Below are positions 1-6,703 of a DNA stretch of 29,571 nucleotides, piece after piece; position 1 is the stretch's first letter; every line of letters starts with the position of its first letter. The notes under the pieces are model-generated. The model was not told where the DNA came from and ran no database searches. It worked only from the letters and a program-made list of their open reading frames with translations. A program made the translations under genes and the position numbers. The stretch is from RGIG5681 sp034180345 (GTDB taxonomy: Bacteria; Bacillota_I; Bacilli_A; Erysipelotrichales; Erysipelotrichaceae). The DNA is taken from contig JAXFOQ010000009.1 in assembly GCA_034180345.1 (NCBI GenBank), forward strand, positions 1-29,571, given 5' to 3'.

Positions 1-161
1 AAAAGATAACTATATAGAAAACAAGTAGTTTTGATGAAATAGTTTGAAAATTAAAACTGTTATAAAAGTTATTGTAAAGGATCTTTGAAAAGTGAATATG
101 TGTACGAAGAAAACAACTATCCTTGATAGTTTGAATATCAATGAAAGATTTGAATTAGAAA

Positions 162-1343
162 TCAGCGAAGTAAAGCTGGATTATATTCTTGTTCAGTCGT
201 TAAAAGATGATAAATAACACGGAGTAATTTACGAACGCAATGTCCTTGCGCACAACGAGGAGTCTTACCTTCATTAATTTTCTTGTTATAATATTCTTTG
301 AAGACAGGATTGTTATCAATTACAGGTACTATGATCTGATAAAGAGTTTTGCGAAGATACTTAGATCCTTTCTTAGAAATCTTGGTCATCGATGCATTAT
401 ATTGACCTGATTGATAAACAATCGGATTCACACCAGCGAAGCGAATGACTTTATTGCTTGAAGAGAAGCGCTTAATGTCACTGAGCTCGCTGATAATAGA
501 TATTCCTGCAAAGTGGGAAATGCCAGGAATATAAAGGATAGGAGAGTTTAGATTTTTACTAAATTCTTCTATTTTCTTATCTGCTTCTTGAATATCATTA
601 TCAATCATTTGAATTAGTTCAACTAAATGTTTGATTTCCATTTCAAGAGTAGGGCTAGGTTGTCCGACTGAAGATTTAGCCAATTCTTTAAGTTGTTCAG
701 CAGTAAATGAAACAGTTCTTCCTCTACCTTTTGGTTTGAGTACATTATGAATCTTATGAATATCGGTATTTGCGATAGTATCAGCGCTTTGAAATTCAGA
801 AAGTAAACGCATATATGCACTACCATAAGAATTGGAAAATAGAGAATTAAATTCAGGAAAAACGATGTCGATGCATTTTTGAAGACGTGCTTTATGTCTT
901 TGACAAGTCTCCTTCATATTGTGATGATAGCGCGTTAATTCTCGCATTTCATGGTAATCGAAATCAGATTTTTTGACAGTACGATATAAAGAGGGGCTTT
1001 GAATCACTTGAGCGATAAATAAAGCATCTTGTTTATCAGTCTTGGTAGTTTTCATTAGAGCTTTTCTAAAGGCATCAGTAGATATCGGATTAATCATCGC
1101 TACTGATAATTCTTTATCTAAAAGAAATATTCTAAGATTATCAGCGTAATGACCAGTGTCTTCCATGCCGATGAGATGCTTCACCTTAACATAAGGCTTA
1201 ATGGAGTCATAAAGCTTTTTGAAGCCTGATTGATCGTTGGAGAAGAAAAAGGAATTAACTTTAACTTCGCCATAGTTGGAAATGATGGCAGCACAATGCT
1301 TAAACTTACCAACATCAATTCCAATGTAATAGTTTTCATTCAT
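162..1343 (-). CDS. IS110-family transposase (DEDD recombinase)
   Basis: The 393-residue protein has the IS110 two-domain layout. The N-terminal RuvC-like DEDD domain begins with GIDVGK; candidate acidic residues are D10, E61 (in GMEDTGHY), D103 and D106 (in KTDKQDALF). A coiled linker follows, about residues 235-265. The C-terminal Tnp_20 domain starts at IPGISHFAG (272-280), and S312 in YQSGQ is the expected nucleophilic serine. IS110 enzymes insert and excise their element using an RNA guide encoded in the element's flank. The start follows GAAAGGAAA at good Shine-Dalgarno spacing on the minus strand. All catalytic positions are present, so the enzyme looks intact. Family assignment is firm; element boundaries and subgroup are not. 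Confidence 0.95.
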   Translation of the reverse strand: MNENYYIGIDVGKFKHCAAIISNYGEVKVNSFFFSNDQSGFKKLYDSIKPYVKVKHLIGMEDTGHYADNLRIFLLDKELSVAMINPISTDAFRKALMKTTKTDKQDALFIAQVIQSPSLYRTVKKSDFDYHEMRELTRYHHNMKETCQRHKARLQKCIDIVFPEFNSLFSNSYGSAYMRLLSEFQSADTIANTDIHKIHNVLKPKGRGRTVSFTAEQLKELAKSSVGQPSPTLEMEIKHLVELIQMIDNDIQEADKKIEEFSKNLNSPILYIPGISHFAGISIISELSDIKRFSSSNKVIRFAGVNPIVYQSGQYNASMTKISKKGSKYLRKTLYQIIVPVIDNNPVFKEYYNKKINEGKTPRCAQGHCVRKLLRVIYHLLTTEQEYNPALLR

Positions 1344-1545
1344 AAGATAAAATTTCCTTTCTATGTGTGAATATGGTTAGACCACTAACGATATATACAA
1401 GAAGAGTGTCCTTGAACCTGGACATAAGAACTCAAATGGCTCACCTAACTTATCTCAAGTATGTATATAAAGAAGTGGCAATATTCTTTCCAATGAAGTC
1501 AAAGCCTCAAGGAGAAAAAAGAAGTACACATTCACGATTCAATTC
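1344..1545 (-). ncRNA. Candidate IS110 bridge RNA region (5' flank of transposase)
   Basis: This stretch lies directly upstream of the transposase start and has no convincing gene. IS110-group elements encode their bridge RNA in this position. On the minus strand several short stem-loops can be drawn: TGTCC / GGACA closing an 8-nt loop near 1408-1425, and GTTAG / CTAAC near 1378-1391. The boundaries and fold are guesses. A short plus-strand reading frame at 1367-1555 has no ribosome site and low-complexity composition, so it was not called. Confidence 0.35.
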
Positions 1546-1562
1546 TAACAGTTAAATTGTCA

Positions 1563-1590
1563 TACCTGGCCGACACTAAATACCAGGGTA
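1563..1590. repeat. Imperfect inverted repeat TACCTGG / CCAGGGTA
   Basis: Seven-base arms, with one bulged G in the right arm, flank a 13-nt loop in the non-coding stretch between the IS110 flank and the small phage-like gene. TACCAGG recurs about 60 bp downstream at 1641-1647, next to that gene's ribosome site. The role is unknown; it could be part of an operator or an RNA structure. Confidence 0.4.
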
Positions 1591-1600
1591 GAAAGGAAAC

Positions 1601-1643
1601 GTATATACAAATTGGTATATTAGATGAGCCAATTTATATATAC
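1601..1643. repeat. 15-bp inverted repeat upstream of the small phage-like gene
   Basis: The arms at 1601-1615 (GTATATACAAATTGG) and 1629-1643 (CCAATTTATATATAC) are complementary except at one position, with a 13-nt loop. The right arm ends one base before the CCAGGAGG ribosome site of the gene at 1657. It could act as a repressor operator or as a leader hairpin beside the ribosome site. No U-tract follows, so it is not a terminator. Confidence 0.6.
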
Positions 1644-1656
1644 CAGGAGGTATTTT

Positions 1657-1869
1657 ATGAAGGTTAGATGTATTCATGAATACTTTGATAGAGAACTTGA
1701 TAGAATAGTTTATCCTGAAGAAGTTATTGAATGTTCAAAAGAACGAGCCAATATATTGGTGGCTTATAAAGTAAAAATTAATTTATGTATTGAAAGTATA
1801 AGGGTTAAAACTATTATAGAGAGTCTAATTTCTTTTTATATTTTTAAAATTTGTGTTAATTACATTTGA
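1657..1869 (+). CDS. Small phage-like hypothetical protein, probably with an altered C-terminus
   Basis: This is a 70-residue protein; the start is set by CAGGAGG seven bases before ATG 1657. The first 40 or so residues (MKVRCIHEYFDRELDRIVYP... with ERANILVAYK) resemble the short proteins common in phage structural gene clusters: a mixed beta unit in which a conserved ERA(x)xL helix precedes a terminal VxxI strand. After VAYKV the sequence becomes hydrophobic and AT-rich (ending FYIFKICVNYI), as if the original end was replaced by read-through into non-coding DNA. It lies between an IS110 element and a tRNA gene, with no other phage structural genes. Phage origin is inference from the sequence pattern. 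Confidence 0.5.
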   Translation: MKVRCIHEYFDRELDRIVYPEEVIECSKERANILVAYKVKINLCIESIRVKTIIESLISFYIFKICVNYI

Positions 1870-1879
1870 GTATTTAAAA

Positions 1880-1897
1880 ACCCTTAATCATAAGGGT
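1880..1897 (-). terminator. Terminator of the dut-tRNA-Arg unit
   Basis: ACCCTTA / TAAGGGT form a 7-bp stem with a 4-nt loop. On the minus strand the stem runs into five Ts, so it ends transcription coming from dut and tRNA-Arg. It may also stop the plus-strand gene ending at 1869. Confidence 0.75.
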
Positions 1898-1908
1898 ATT
1901 TAAATTAA

Positions 1909-1984
1909 TGGCGTGCCTAAAAGGAATCGAACCTTCACTCTTTTGAATCGGAATCAAACGCTTTATCCATTAAACTATAGGCAC
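1909..1984 (-). tRNA. tRNA-Arg (anticodon CCG)
   Basis: Read on the minus strand, the acceptor arms GTGCCTA and TAGGCAC pair fully. The anticodon stem TTTGA / TCAAA closes the loop TTCCGAT, with anticodon CCG at 1949-1951. The T loop is TTCGATT, and CCA is encoded after discriminator G. It decodes CGG. It lies 4 bp downstream of dut and probably shares its transcript. Confidence 0.95.
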
Positions 1985-1988
1985 ACAA

Positions 1989-2477
1989 TCAGTTAGTAGA
2001 ACCGATACCTCCAGTTCTTTTATCAACAACATCGTCATCAACGGTAATACCAAAATTAAATAAAATTCCTTGAGCAAATCTTTCCCCACTTTTTAATGAG
2101 AATACTTTATTAGAATTATTTATAATCTTAATTTTAATATGTCCTTCATTCTCGGCCTCATAATAATCACTATCAATAATACCGACAGTATTACACAAGG
2201 CTATTTGGTATTTAAAACCTAACGATGATCTTGGAAAGATACACAATACATAGTCATCATCAATCTTGGCACGGATACCAGTAGGAATAACGATGCTTTC
2301 ATCAGGATTTAAAGTAAAATCAAAGGGACTAGCAAAATCATAACCTGCCGAATGTAGGGTAGCGCGTTTTGGCAAAATAATGCTTTCATATGCGGCTTCA
2401 ATGTTAGTTTTAAATTCTTCGGTGTCCAATACAAACTGTTTTAGACTTATTTTTTCAAATTTCGCAATTTTTTTCAT
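1989..2477 (-). CDS. dut: dUTP diphosphatase (dUTPase)
   Basis: It hydrolyses dUTP to dUMP and pyrophosphate, keeping uracil out of DNA and feeding dTMP synthesis. All five trimeric dUTPase motifs are visible in 162 residues: SAGYDF (43-48), PRSSLGFK (82-89), the GIIDSDYY segment (99-106, with the catalytic Asp of the family), RFAQGILF (133-140) and the C-terminal GGIGSTN. The insertion YYEAENEGHIKI in motif 3 is the longer variant seen in Firmicutes and their phages. No Shine-Dalgarno is present. TGTTATAAT sits 6 nt before the ATG, so the mRNA is probably leaderless. tRNA-Arg follows on the same strand. Confidence 0.95.
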   Translation of the reverse strand: MKKIAKFEKISLKQFVLDTEEFKTNIEAAYESIILPKRATLHSAGYDFASPFDFTLNPDESIVIPTGIRAKIDDDYVLCIFPRSSLGFKYQIALCNTVGIIDSDYYEAENEGHIKIKIINNSNKVFSLKSGERFAQGILFNFGITVDDDVVDKRTGGIGSTN

Positions 2478-2483
2478 AGAAAT

Positions 2484-2492
2484 ATTATAACA
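2484..2492 (-). promoter_or_regulatory. Extended -10 of dut (leaderless start)
   Basis: TGTTATAAT on the minus strand ends 6 nt before the dut ATG at 2477. Transcription would start at or next to the start codon. No clear -35 is visible. Confidence 0.65.
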
Positions 2493-2496
2493 TATA

Positions 2497-2525
2497 TTGC
2501 ATTTATTTTTTAGCTATGATATTAT
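2497..2525 (+). promoter_or_regulatory. Promoter of the tRNA-Ser/Asp/Gly cluster
   Basis: TTGCAT (2497-2502), a 17-bp spacer and TATTAT (2520-2525) lie about 45 bp before tRNA-Ser. The region is shared with the divergent dut promoter. The same TTGCAT hexamer with 17-bp spacing recurs at 13896. Confidence 0.65.
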
Positions 2526-2570
2526 AACTAAGCGTTAAGCAAAAAGGTTCAGAAATGAGTTCTACTCAAT

Positions 2571-2663
2571 GAGGAAGTACTCAAGAGGCTGAAGAGGTGC
2601 CCCTGCTAAGGGTATAGGTCGGGTTAAACCGGCGCGAGGGTTCAAATCCCTCCTTCCTCGCCA
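2571..2663 (+). tRNA. tRNA-Ser (anticodon GCT)
   Basis: The acceptor arms GAGGAAG and CTTCCTC pair fully. The anticodon loop CTGCTAA carries GCT. A long variable arm (GGTCGGGTTAAACCGGC region) marks it as class II serine tRNA. The T loop is TTCAAAT and CCA is encoded. First of three tRNAs. Confidence 0.96.
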
Positions 2664-2677
2664 TAAAATATTGAATT

Positions 2678-2753
2678 GGTCCGGTAGTGTAGCGGTTATC
2701 ATGCCTCCCTGTCACGGAGGAGATCGTGGGTTCGAGTCCCATCCGGACCGCCA
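2678..2753 (+). tRNA. tRNA-Asp (anticodon GTC)
   Basis: Acceptor GGTCCGG / CCGGACC; anticodon stem CCTCC / GGAGG around CTGTCAC gives GTC. The T loop is TTCGAGT and CCA is encoded. It lies 14 bp after tRNA-Ser. Confidence 0.97.
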
Positions 2754-2757
2754 TTAT

Positions 2758-2831
2758 GCAGATGTAGTTCAATGGTAGAACGCGACCTTGCCAAGGTCGA
2801 CACGAGGGTTCGATTCCCTTCATCTGCTCCA
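2758..2831 (+). tRNA. tRNA-Gly (anticodon GCC)
   Basis: Acceptor GCAGATG / CATCTGC; anticodon stem CGACC / GGTCG around TTGCCAA gives GCC. The T loop is TTCGATT, the discriminator is T and CCA is encoded. It starts 4 bp after tRNA-Asp. Confidence 0.97.
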
Positions 2832-2842
2832 ATTAATAGCGT

Positions 2843-2868
2843 AACCCTTGTATATACAAGGGTTTTTT
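2843..2868 (+). terminator. Terminator of the tRNA cluster
   Basis: AACCCTTGT / ACAAGGGTT form a perfect 9-bp stem with a 4-nt loop, followed by TTTT, immediately after tRNA-Gly. Confidence 0.9.
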
Positions 2869-2952
2869 AATACCTTATTATATTTAAAAATTTTAGTAAT
2901 TAAGATGATGACTACCTATTTATCTTTATTTATCAAATGGCTTAAATTAATG

Positions 2953-2958
2953 TATAAT
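2953..2958 (+). promoter_or_regulatory. -10 box of lipoprotein gene (leaderless start)
   Basis: TATAAT lies 7 nt before ATG 2966. An earlier in-frame ATG at 2960 is only 1 nt from the box and would lie upstream of the likely transcript start. Confidence 0.55.
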
Positions 2959-2965
2959 TATGAAT

Positions 2966-3463
2966 ATGAAAAAAATACTACTGATATTATTTTTATTATT
3001 AGGATTGGTTGCCTGTAAAAAAGAGGCTAATATTCAAAAAGAAGTTCCGTATCAACATTATTCAGATATGAAACAATTAATTCTTGAGAATGATAAGTAT
3101 ACTAATAAATCTAGTTATATGAATATTAATGCTGAAATCGCCAAGACTGCTGAAGGAAGTTATCGTTATTATATTTTTATTGATAACCCTAAGGTCGCAA
3201 TGTATGATGTCAAGGCAATGGCACTTGTCAGTAAACAGGATTACACAAATTTAATGGCAGCTAATTTTGGTATTTTTGATGATATTAAATACAATTTAGT
3301 CCCTAATCAAATATTGATTGAGAAGGGCTATCTAAAAGGTTTTGTGATGAGTGGTATCACTGAAAATGCCAATGTTAAATTGAAGTTATTGATTCAATGG
3401 CAAAATGAAGAACATAGTGATGTTTTTCAGGAATTTGTTGAATTAAATTTATATTATCGATAA
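2966..3463 (+). CDS. Hypothetical lipoprotein
   Basis: This 165-residue protein begins with a short basic stretch, a hydrophobic segment and the lipobox LVAC, with C17 as lipidation site. It should be anchored to the outer face of the membrane. The mature part is mixed polar, with YYIFIDNPKVAMYDVKAMALVS and a beta-rich C-terminus; I recognise no family. The start at the second ATG is chosen from the -10 spacing and because it gives a standard signal peptide. It stands alone between the tRNA cluster and its own terminator. Confidence 0.8.
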   Translation: MKKILLILFLLLGLVACKKEANIQKEVPYQHYSDMKQLILENDKYTNKSSYMNINAEIAKTAEGSYRYYIFIDNPKVAMYDVKAMALVSKQDYTNLMAANFGIFDDIKYNLVPNQILIEKGYLKGFVMSGITENANVKLKLLIQWQNEEHSDVFQEFVELNLYYR

Positions 3464-3480
3464 AGCTATATAACAATAAG

Positions 3481-3526
3481 GAATTAAGGAACATATTTAA
3501 AAATATTTACTTCTTAATTCTTTTTT
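3481..3526 (+). terminator. Terminator after the lipoprotein gene
   Basis: GAATTAAG (3481-3488) pairs with CTTAATTC (3513-3520). An inner AT stem sits in the loop and six Ts follow. Confidence 0.8.
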
Positions 3527-3632
3527 ATTTGGAAAATAAGGCTATAATAGTAAAACGATTTTATAAATAATGATAGCTTTTATAGAATAATGGTTTTATG
3601 AAAATGTATAATATGTTGTAAAAGATATTTAT

Positions 3633-4252
3633 ATGCTTATGACAGTATTAAAAGGTGAAGTTGCGGTTAAACAGAGTAAGGCTTTAAGACGAATGTTTAG
3701 GCAGATGAAAGACTTTATTATTGAAAATCAAGACTTCATTACTTCAAAAGAATTGGTCCAAATAGCTATACAAACCCATCAGAACACCAACGCTATAGCA
3801 AGGATAAATGATAAAATCGCCGCCTTTGCAACAAAAGAAGATTTGAAAAAGATTAGGGATAATTTTATTAATCCAGATACTTATAAACACTTTCTTCTGA
3901 TGAATGGAGATAAGATTGAAGCTGATGCCTATACTAAAATATATAAGTCTGCCAAAAAATATTTATATTATAGATAATTACATAGGACTTGAAACCTTGG
4001 AACTGCTTAGAGTGGCAAAGGATAAAACTGAAATTATTATCTTTAGTGATAATGTGAAAAACAGGGATATGTTGACAAAAAATATTTTAAATGATTTTGG
4101 AAGGGTTATCCTAATTTAGACTTGAAGCTTAAGATGATGGGTAAAAATACCATGATAGATATATTGCAATAAATTATGGAATAGAAAACGAAGTTTTTTA
4201 TCTTTATGGATTATCATCAAAGGCTGCAGGAAATAAAATATCAACTTTTTAA
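3633..4252 (+). pseudogene. Decayed ORF6N-type phage/antirepressor-like gene
   Basis: The first frame (3633-3977) matches the middle of ORF6N-domain proteins from MLMTVLKGE(V/I)AV onward. In intact relatives this follows a FTEQG(I/V)A segment, absent here, so the N-terminal DNA-binding part is lost. Three frame changes then occur. At the A-run near 3954-3959 the sequence continues in another frame as KNIYIIDNYIGLETLELLR. Near 4098-4104 it continues as YPNLDLKLKMMGK. At the A-run near 4143-4147 it continues as YHDRYIAINYG to the terminal SSKAAGNKISTF and TAA at 4250. Together these rebuild a recognisable C-terminal half. No ribosome site precedes 3633. Sequencing error could explain one shift but hardly all three plus the missing N-terminus. 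Confidence 0.85.
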
Positions 4253-4292
4253 TTATGATAAAAATGAATAAATTATCAAAAATTACTCTTGA

Positions 4293-5195
4293 TTAGATAA
4301 TCTTTTCAACTTCAATATCAGGTTTAATCAGTTGTCCGGTTAAATCATAATTTTTTAAGGCTTGAATTACTTGATTAACAAGATAGCCAGGGGTGCTGGC
4401 TCCTGCTGTTACAAAAATATTATTAACTCCAAATAGGTCTGCTTCTTTAATATCTTTGACCGTTTCAATCGCAATGACATTATTAATTCCTTTTTCTTTA
4501 GCGATTTCTTTTAACTTGTTGGTGTTGTTGGAAGCGGGATCGCCTACTACAAACAATAGATCACAGTTATCTAATTTGATAATGGCGTTTTGTCTGACAG
4601 TTGTGGCATTACATATCTCTTGTTCAATGATGGCTTTAGGGAATAATGCCTTAATTTTTTCAAAGAATTTAATCATTTCAAAAAGCGACATTGTCGTTTG
4701 ATTGGTAACATATATTTGGCGCTCGCTTTTAATTGTTTCAATATCTTCAAGTTTAGTAATAAAGATAATATCATCAGATATGGCTAGTACTGCATCGGCT
4801 TCAGGATGATTTTTTTTACCGATATAAACAATTTGTTCATTTTTAGCTAGGTGTTCTTTAATTTTATTTTGAGTACTGATCACATCACTGCAACTGGCAT
4901 CAATATATTCTAATCCACAATCCAAGGCTAATTTTTTGTATTTATCGGCAATACCATGGGCACTAAAGATAATAATTCCTTTATCAATACTCTTAATTAA
5001 GGCTTCACGATCATGGCCGTGCAGGGTTTGAATATTGATTTTTTCCAAGGCCTTTACCAGGTAACGATTGTGCACAATCATACCCAGTACATATATATCT
5101 TTGTCAGGGTTATCTTTTCGAGCCTTGATTGCTAAATTAATCGCATTGACAACGCCCTTACAATAACCGCTGGGGACAACTTTCTTTATTTGCAT
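4293..5195 (-). CDS. ispH: 4-hydroxy-3-methylbut-2-enyl diphosphate reductase
   Basis: This is the last enzyme of the MEP isoprenoid pathway. It reduces HMBPP to IPP and DMAPP with a [4Fe-4S] cluster. In the 300-residue protein the three cluster cysteines are C12 (GYCKGV), C102 (DASCSDV) and C195 (EICNATTVRQ). The substrate-binding histidines H42 (VHNR), H80 (SAHG) and H130 (NHPE), E132, SNNTNKL (222-228) and GASTP (265-269) are all present. DASCSDV departs from the more usual DATCP. The start at 5195, not the in-frame ATG at 5201, is preferred because TGCTAAAAT lies 6 nt upstream and there is no Shine-Dalgarno. It is divergent from the helicase gene, as ispH and cshB are neighbours in Bacillus. 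Confidence 0.95.
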   Translation of the reverse strand: MQIKKVVPSGYCKGVVNAINLAIKARKDNPDKDIYVLGMIVHNRYLVKALEKINIQTLHGHDREALIKSIDKGIIIFSAHGIADKYKKLALDCGLEYIDASCSDVISTQNKIKEHLAKNEQIVYIGKKNHPEADAVLAISDDIIFITKLEDIETIKSERQIYVTNQTTMSLFEMIKFFEKIKALFPKAIIEQEICNATTVRQNAIIKLDNCDLLFVVGDPASNNTNKLKEIAKEKGINNVIAIETVKDIKEADLFGVNNIFVTAGASTPGYLVNQVIQALKNYDLTGQLIKPDIEVEKII

Positions 5196-5201
5196 ATTCA
5201 T

Positions 5202-5210
5202 ATTTTAGCA
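5202..5210 (-). promoter_or_regulatory. Extended -10 of ispH (leaderless start)
   Basis: TGCTAAAAT on the minus strand ends 6 nt before the chosen ATG at 5195. No Shine-Dalgarno and no clear -35 are seen. Confidence 0.6.
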
Positions 5211-5278
5211 CAATCATTCAACAATGCCTTTAAAATAACTTGTTCATAATATTATCATCGTTAATTATAAATATTGTG

Positions 5279-5284
5279 TATAAT
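5279..5284 (+). promoter_or_regulatory. -10 box of the helicase gene (leaderless start)
   Basis: TATAAT ends 6 nt before ATG 5291. There is no ribosome site between them. Confidence 0.6.
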
Positions 5285-5290
5285 TGTAGT

Positions 5291-6649
5291 ATGAAATTTG
5301 AGCAATTTAAAAAACAAACATTTGATTTTATTAAACTTAACGGTTTTAATAAGCTGACTAGGATTCAAGATGCCACAATTGATATGGCTTTAAGAGATAA
5401 GGATGTTATTGCCCTATCTAAAACAGGCACTGGTAAGACTCATGCTTTTTTAATTCCGATTATGGAAAAAATTGATAGCAGTAAAGATGAACTTCAAGTT
5501 ATTATTTCAGTACCCACCAGGGAATTAGCTTATCAATTATATGAAAAGGCTAAAATGATGTGCGATATTGATAGCTATATTAGAATTAAGGTCAGTGTTG
5601 GTGGTCAAGATAAAAAGCGTAGTCTTGACAGTTTTAAGACAGTACCCCATATCATTATCGGGACACCAGGAAGACTTAAAGATTTATTTATTGAAAGTGC
5701 TATTCGGATAGATACAGTTAAGATTTTTGTGGTTGATGAGGCTGATATGACATTGGAATATGGTTTTTTAACTGATTTAGATGTCTTGTTTTCAAGAATT
5801 GCCAAGCCTCAGATACTATGCTTTAGCGCTACCTTTCCAGAGGGTTTGAAGCCCTTTGTCAAGAAATATTTGAATAATCCTCAAATGATTAAAATTGAAG
5901 ATAATGCCTATATGAATCCTAAAATCAAACATTATCTTATGAATGCCAAACATCATAGCTATGGTGAATGTTTGTTGAATGTTCTTCCTAGTTTTCAACC
6001 CTATGTATGTATGATTTTTGCCAATACCAGAAATGAGGTAGTTGAAGTGGCTGAACTTTTAAGACAGAATAATTACGATGTCTTAGAATTGCATGGCGGT
6101 TTGGAATCGAGGGCTCGTAAACAGGCAATTAAGGCCTTGGCTGCCCGTACCTATACCTATGTTGTATGTAGTGATGTTGCAGGAAGAGGCTTAGATAATG
6201 AAGGTATTACCCATGTGGTGTCATTGGGTATTCCTAGTGATATTAGTTTTTTTACTCATCGAATTGGACGGACAGGTCGTGCTGGTAATGATGGAACATG
6301 TTTTACCATTTATAAAGAGGCTGATATTCCTTCACTAAAAATTTTAGCTCAAACAATTAAATTTGAGCCGAGAAATTATCGCAAGGGTGGTTTTTTCAAG
6401 GAACTTAAGCACTTAACTTTTGAAGTCATTAATAAGACTGATAAGCGTGAAAAAGAAATTGCTAAGTCGCTTAGTCGCAAGAAGGAAAAAGTTAAACCTA
6501 ATTATAAAAAGAAAAAGGCACAACTGGTTAAAAAAATCAAACAGAAAGAACGCCAAGAGTATATTCGTGGTAAAATCCGTGAAGAAAAGAAGGCTCGTTA
6601 TAAGGCTAAGGCTCACGAATTATATCAATCATTGAAAGAAAAGAAATAA
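5291..6649 (+). CDS. cshB: DEAD-box RNA helicase, CshB-like
   Basis: An ATP-dependent RNA helicase, probably in ribosome assembly and mRNA turnover. Motifs in order over 452 residues: Q motif near Q26, Walker A SKTGTGKT (43-50), PTRELA, TPGRL, VVDEAD, FSAT, then in the second RecA domain HGGLESRAR, the SDVAGRGLD segment and HRIGRTGRAG. The last 60 or so residues are strongly lysine/arginine rich, as in RNA-binding tails of Csh helicases. The frame stays open upstream to 5240, but that extension is hydrophobic and would precede the promoter; ATG 5291 also aligns with the family start. The symbol rests on the ispH neighbour and length (B. subtilis CshB is similar) and is less sure than the family. 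Confidence 0.9.
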   Translation: MKFEQFKKQTFDFIKLNGFNKLTRIQDATIDMALRDKDVIALSKTGTGKTHAFLIPIMEKIDSSKDELQVIISVPTRELAYQLYEKAKMMCDIDSYIRIKVSVGGQDKKRSLDSFKTVPHIIIGTPGRLKDLFIESAIRIDTVKIFVVDEADMTLEYGFLTDLDVLFSRIAKPQILCFSATFPEGLKPFVKKYLNNPQMIKIEDNAYMNPKIKHYLMNAKHHSYGECLLNVLPSFQPYVCMIFANTRNEVVEVAELLRQNNYDVLELHGGLESRARKQAIKALAARTYTYVVCSDVAGRGLDNEGITHVVSLGIPSDISFFTHRIGRTGRAGNDGTCFTIYKEADIPSLKILAQTIKFEPRNYRKGGFFKELKHLTFEVINKTDKREKEIAKSLSRKKEKVKPNYKKKKAQLVKKIKQKERQEYIRGKIREEKKARYKAKAHELYQSLKEKK

Positions 6650-6673
6650 AATCACAAGGGTGATTTTATTTTT
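6644..6673 (+). terminator. Terminator overlapping the end of the helicase gene
   Basis: AAATAAAATCAC / GTGATTTTATTT form a perfect 12-bp stem with loop AAGG, followed by Ts. The helicase stop codon TAA lies inside the left arm. Confidence 0.88.
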
Positions 6674-6691
6674 GTATGCTTAATTTTATTG

Positions 6692-6697
6692 TAAGAT
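6692..6697 (+). promoter_or_regulatory. -10 box of recG (leaderless start)
   Basis: TAAGAT ends 6 nt before GTG 6704. The preceding terminator implies that recG needs its own promoter. No Shine-Dalgarno is present. Confidence 0.5.
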
Positions 6698-6703
6698 ATA
6701 GGT

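Noticed and set aside
98..217. A 39-codon plus-strand frame beginning MCTKKTT
   Set aside because: No ribosome site or promoter, and its second half overlaps the transposase end on the other strand; chance frame.
1367..1555. A 62-codon plus-strand frame in the IS110 5' flank
   Set aside because: No ribosome site, odd composition, and it lies in the region expected to encode non-coding RNA.
2581..2832. Minus-strand frame of 83 codons across the tRNA cluster
   Set aside because: It is an antisense reading of three tRNA genes, a common spurious annotation.
3904..4119. A separate gene for a 71-residue protein
   Set aside because: It is the second frame of the broken ORF6N gene, not an independent gene; it has no start signal.
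4257..4279. TGATAA / TTATCA inverted repeat after ispH as its terminator
   Set aside because: Short, AT-only arms with a long loop, and no T-run in the minus-strand direction after the stem.
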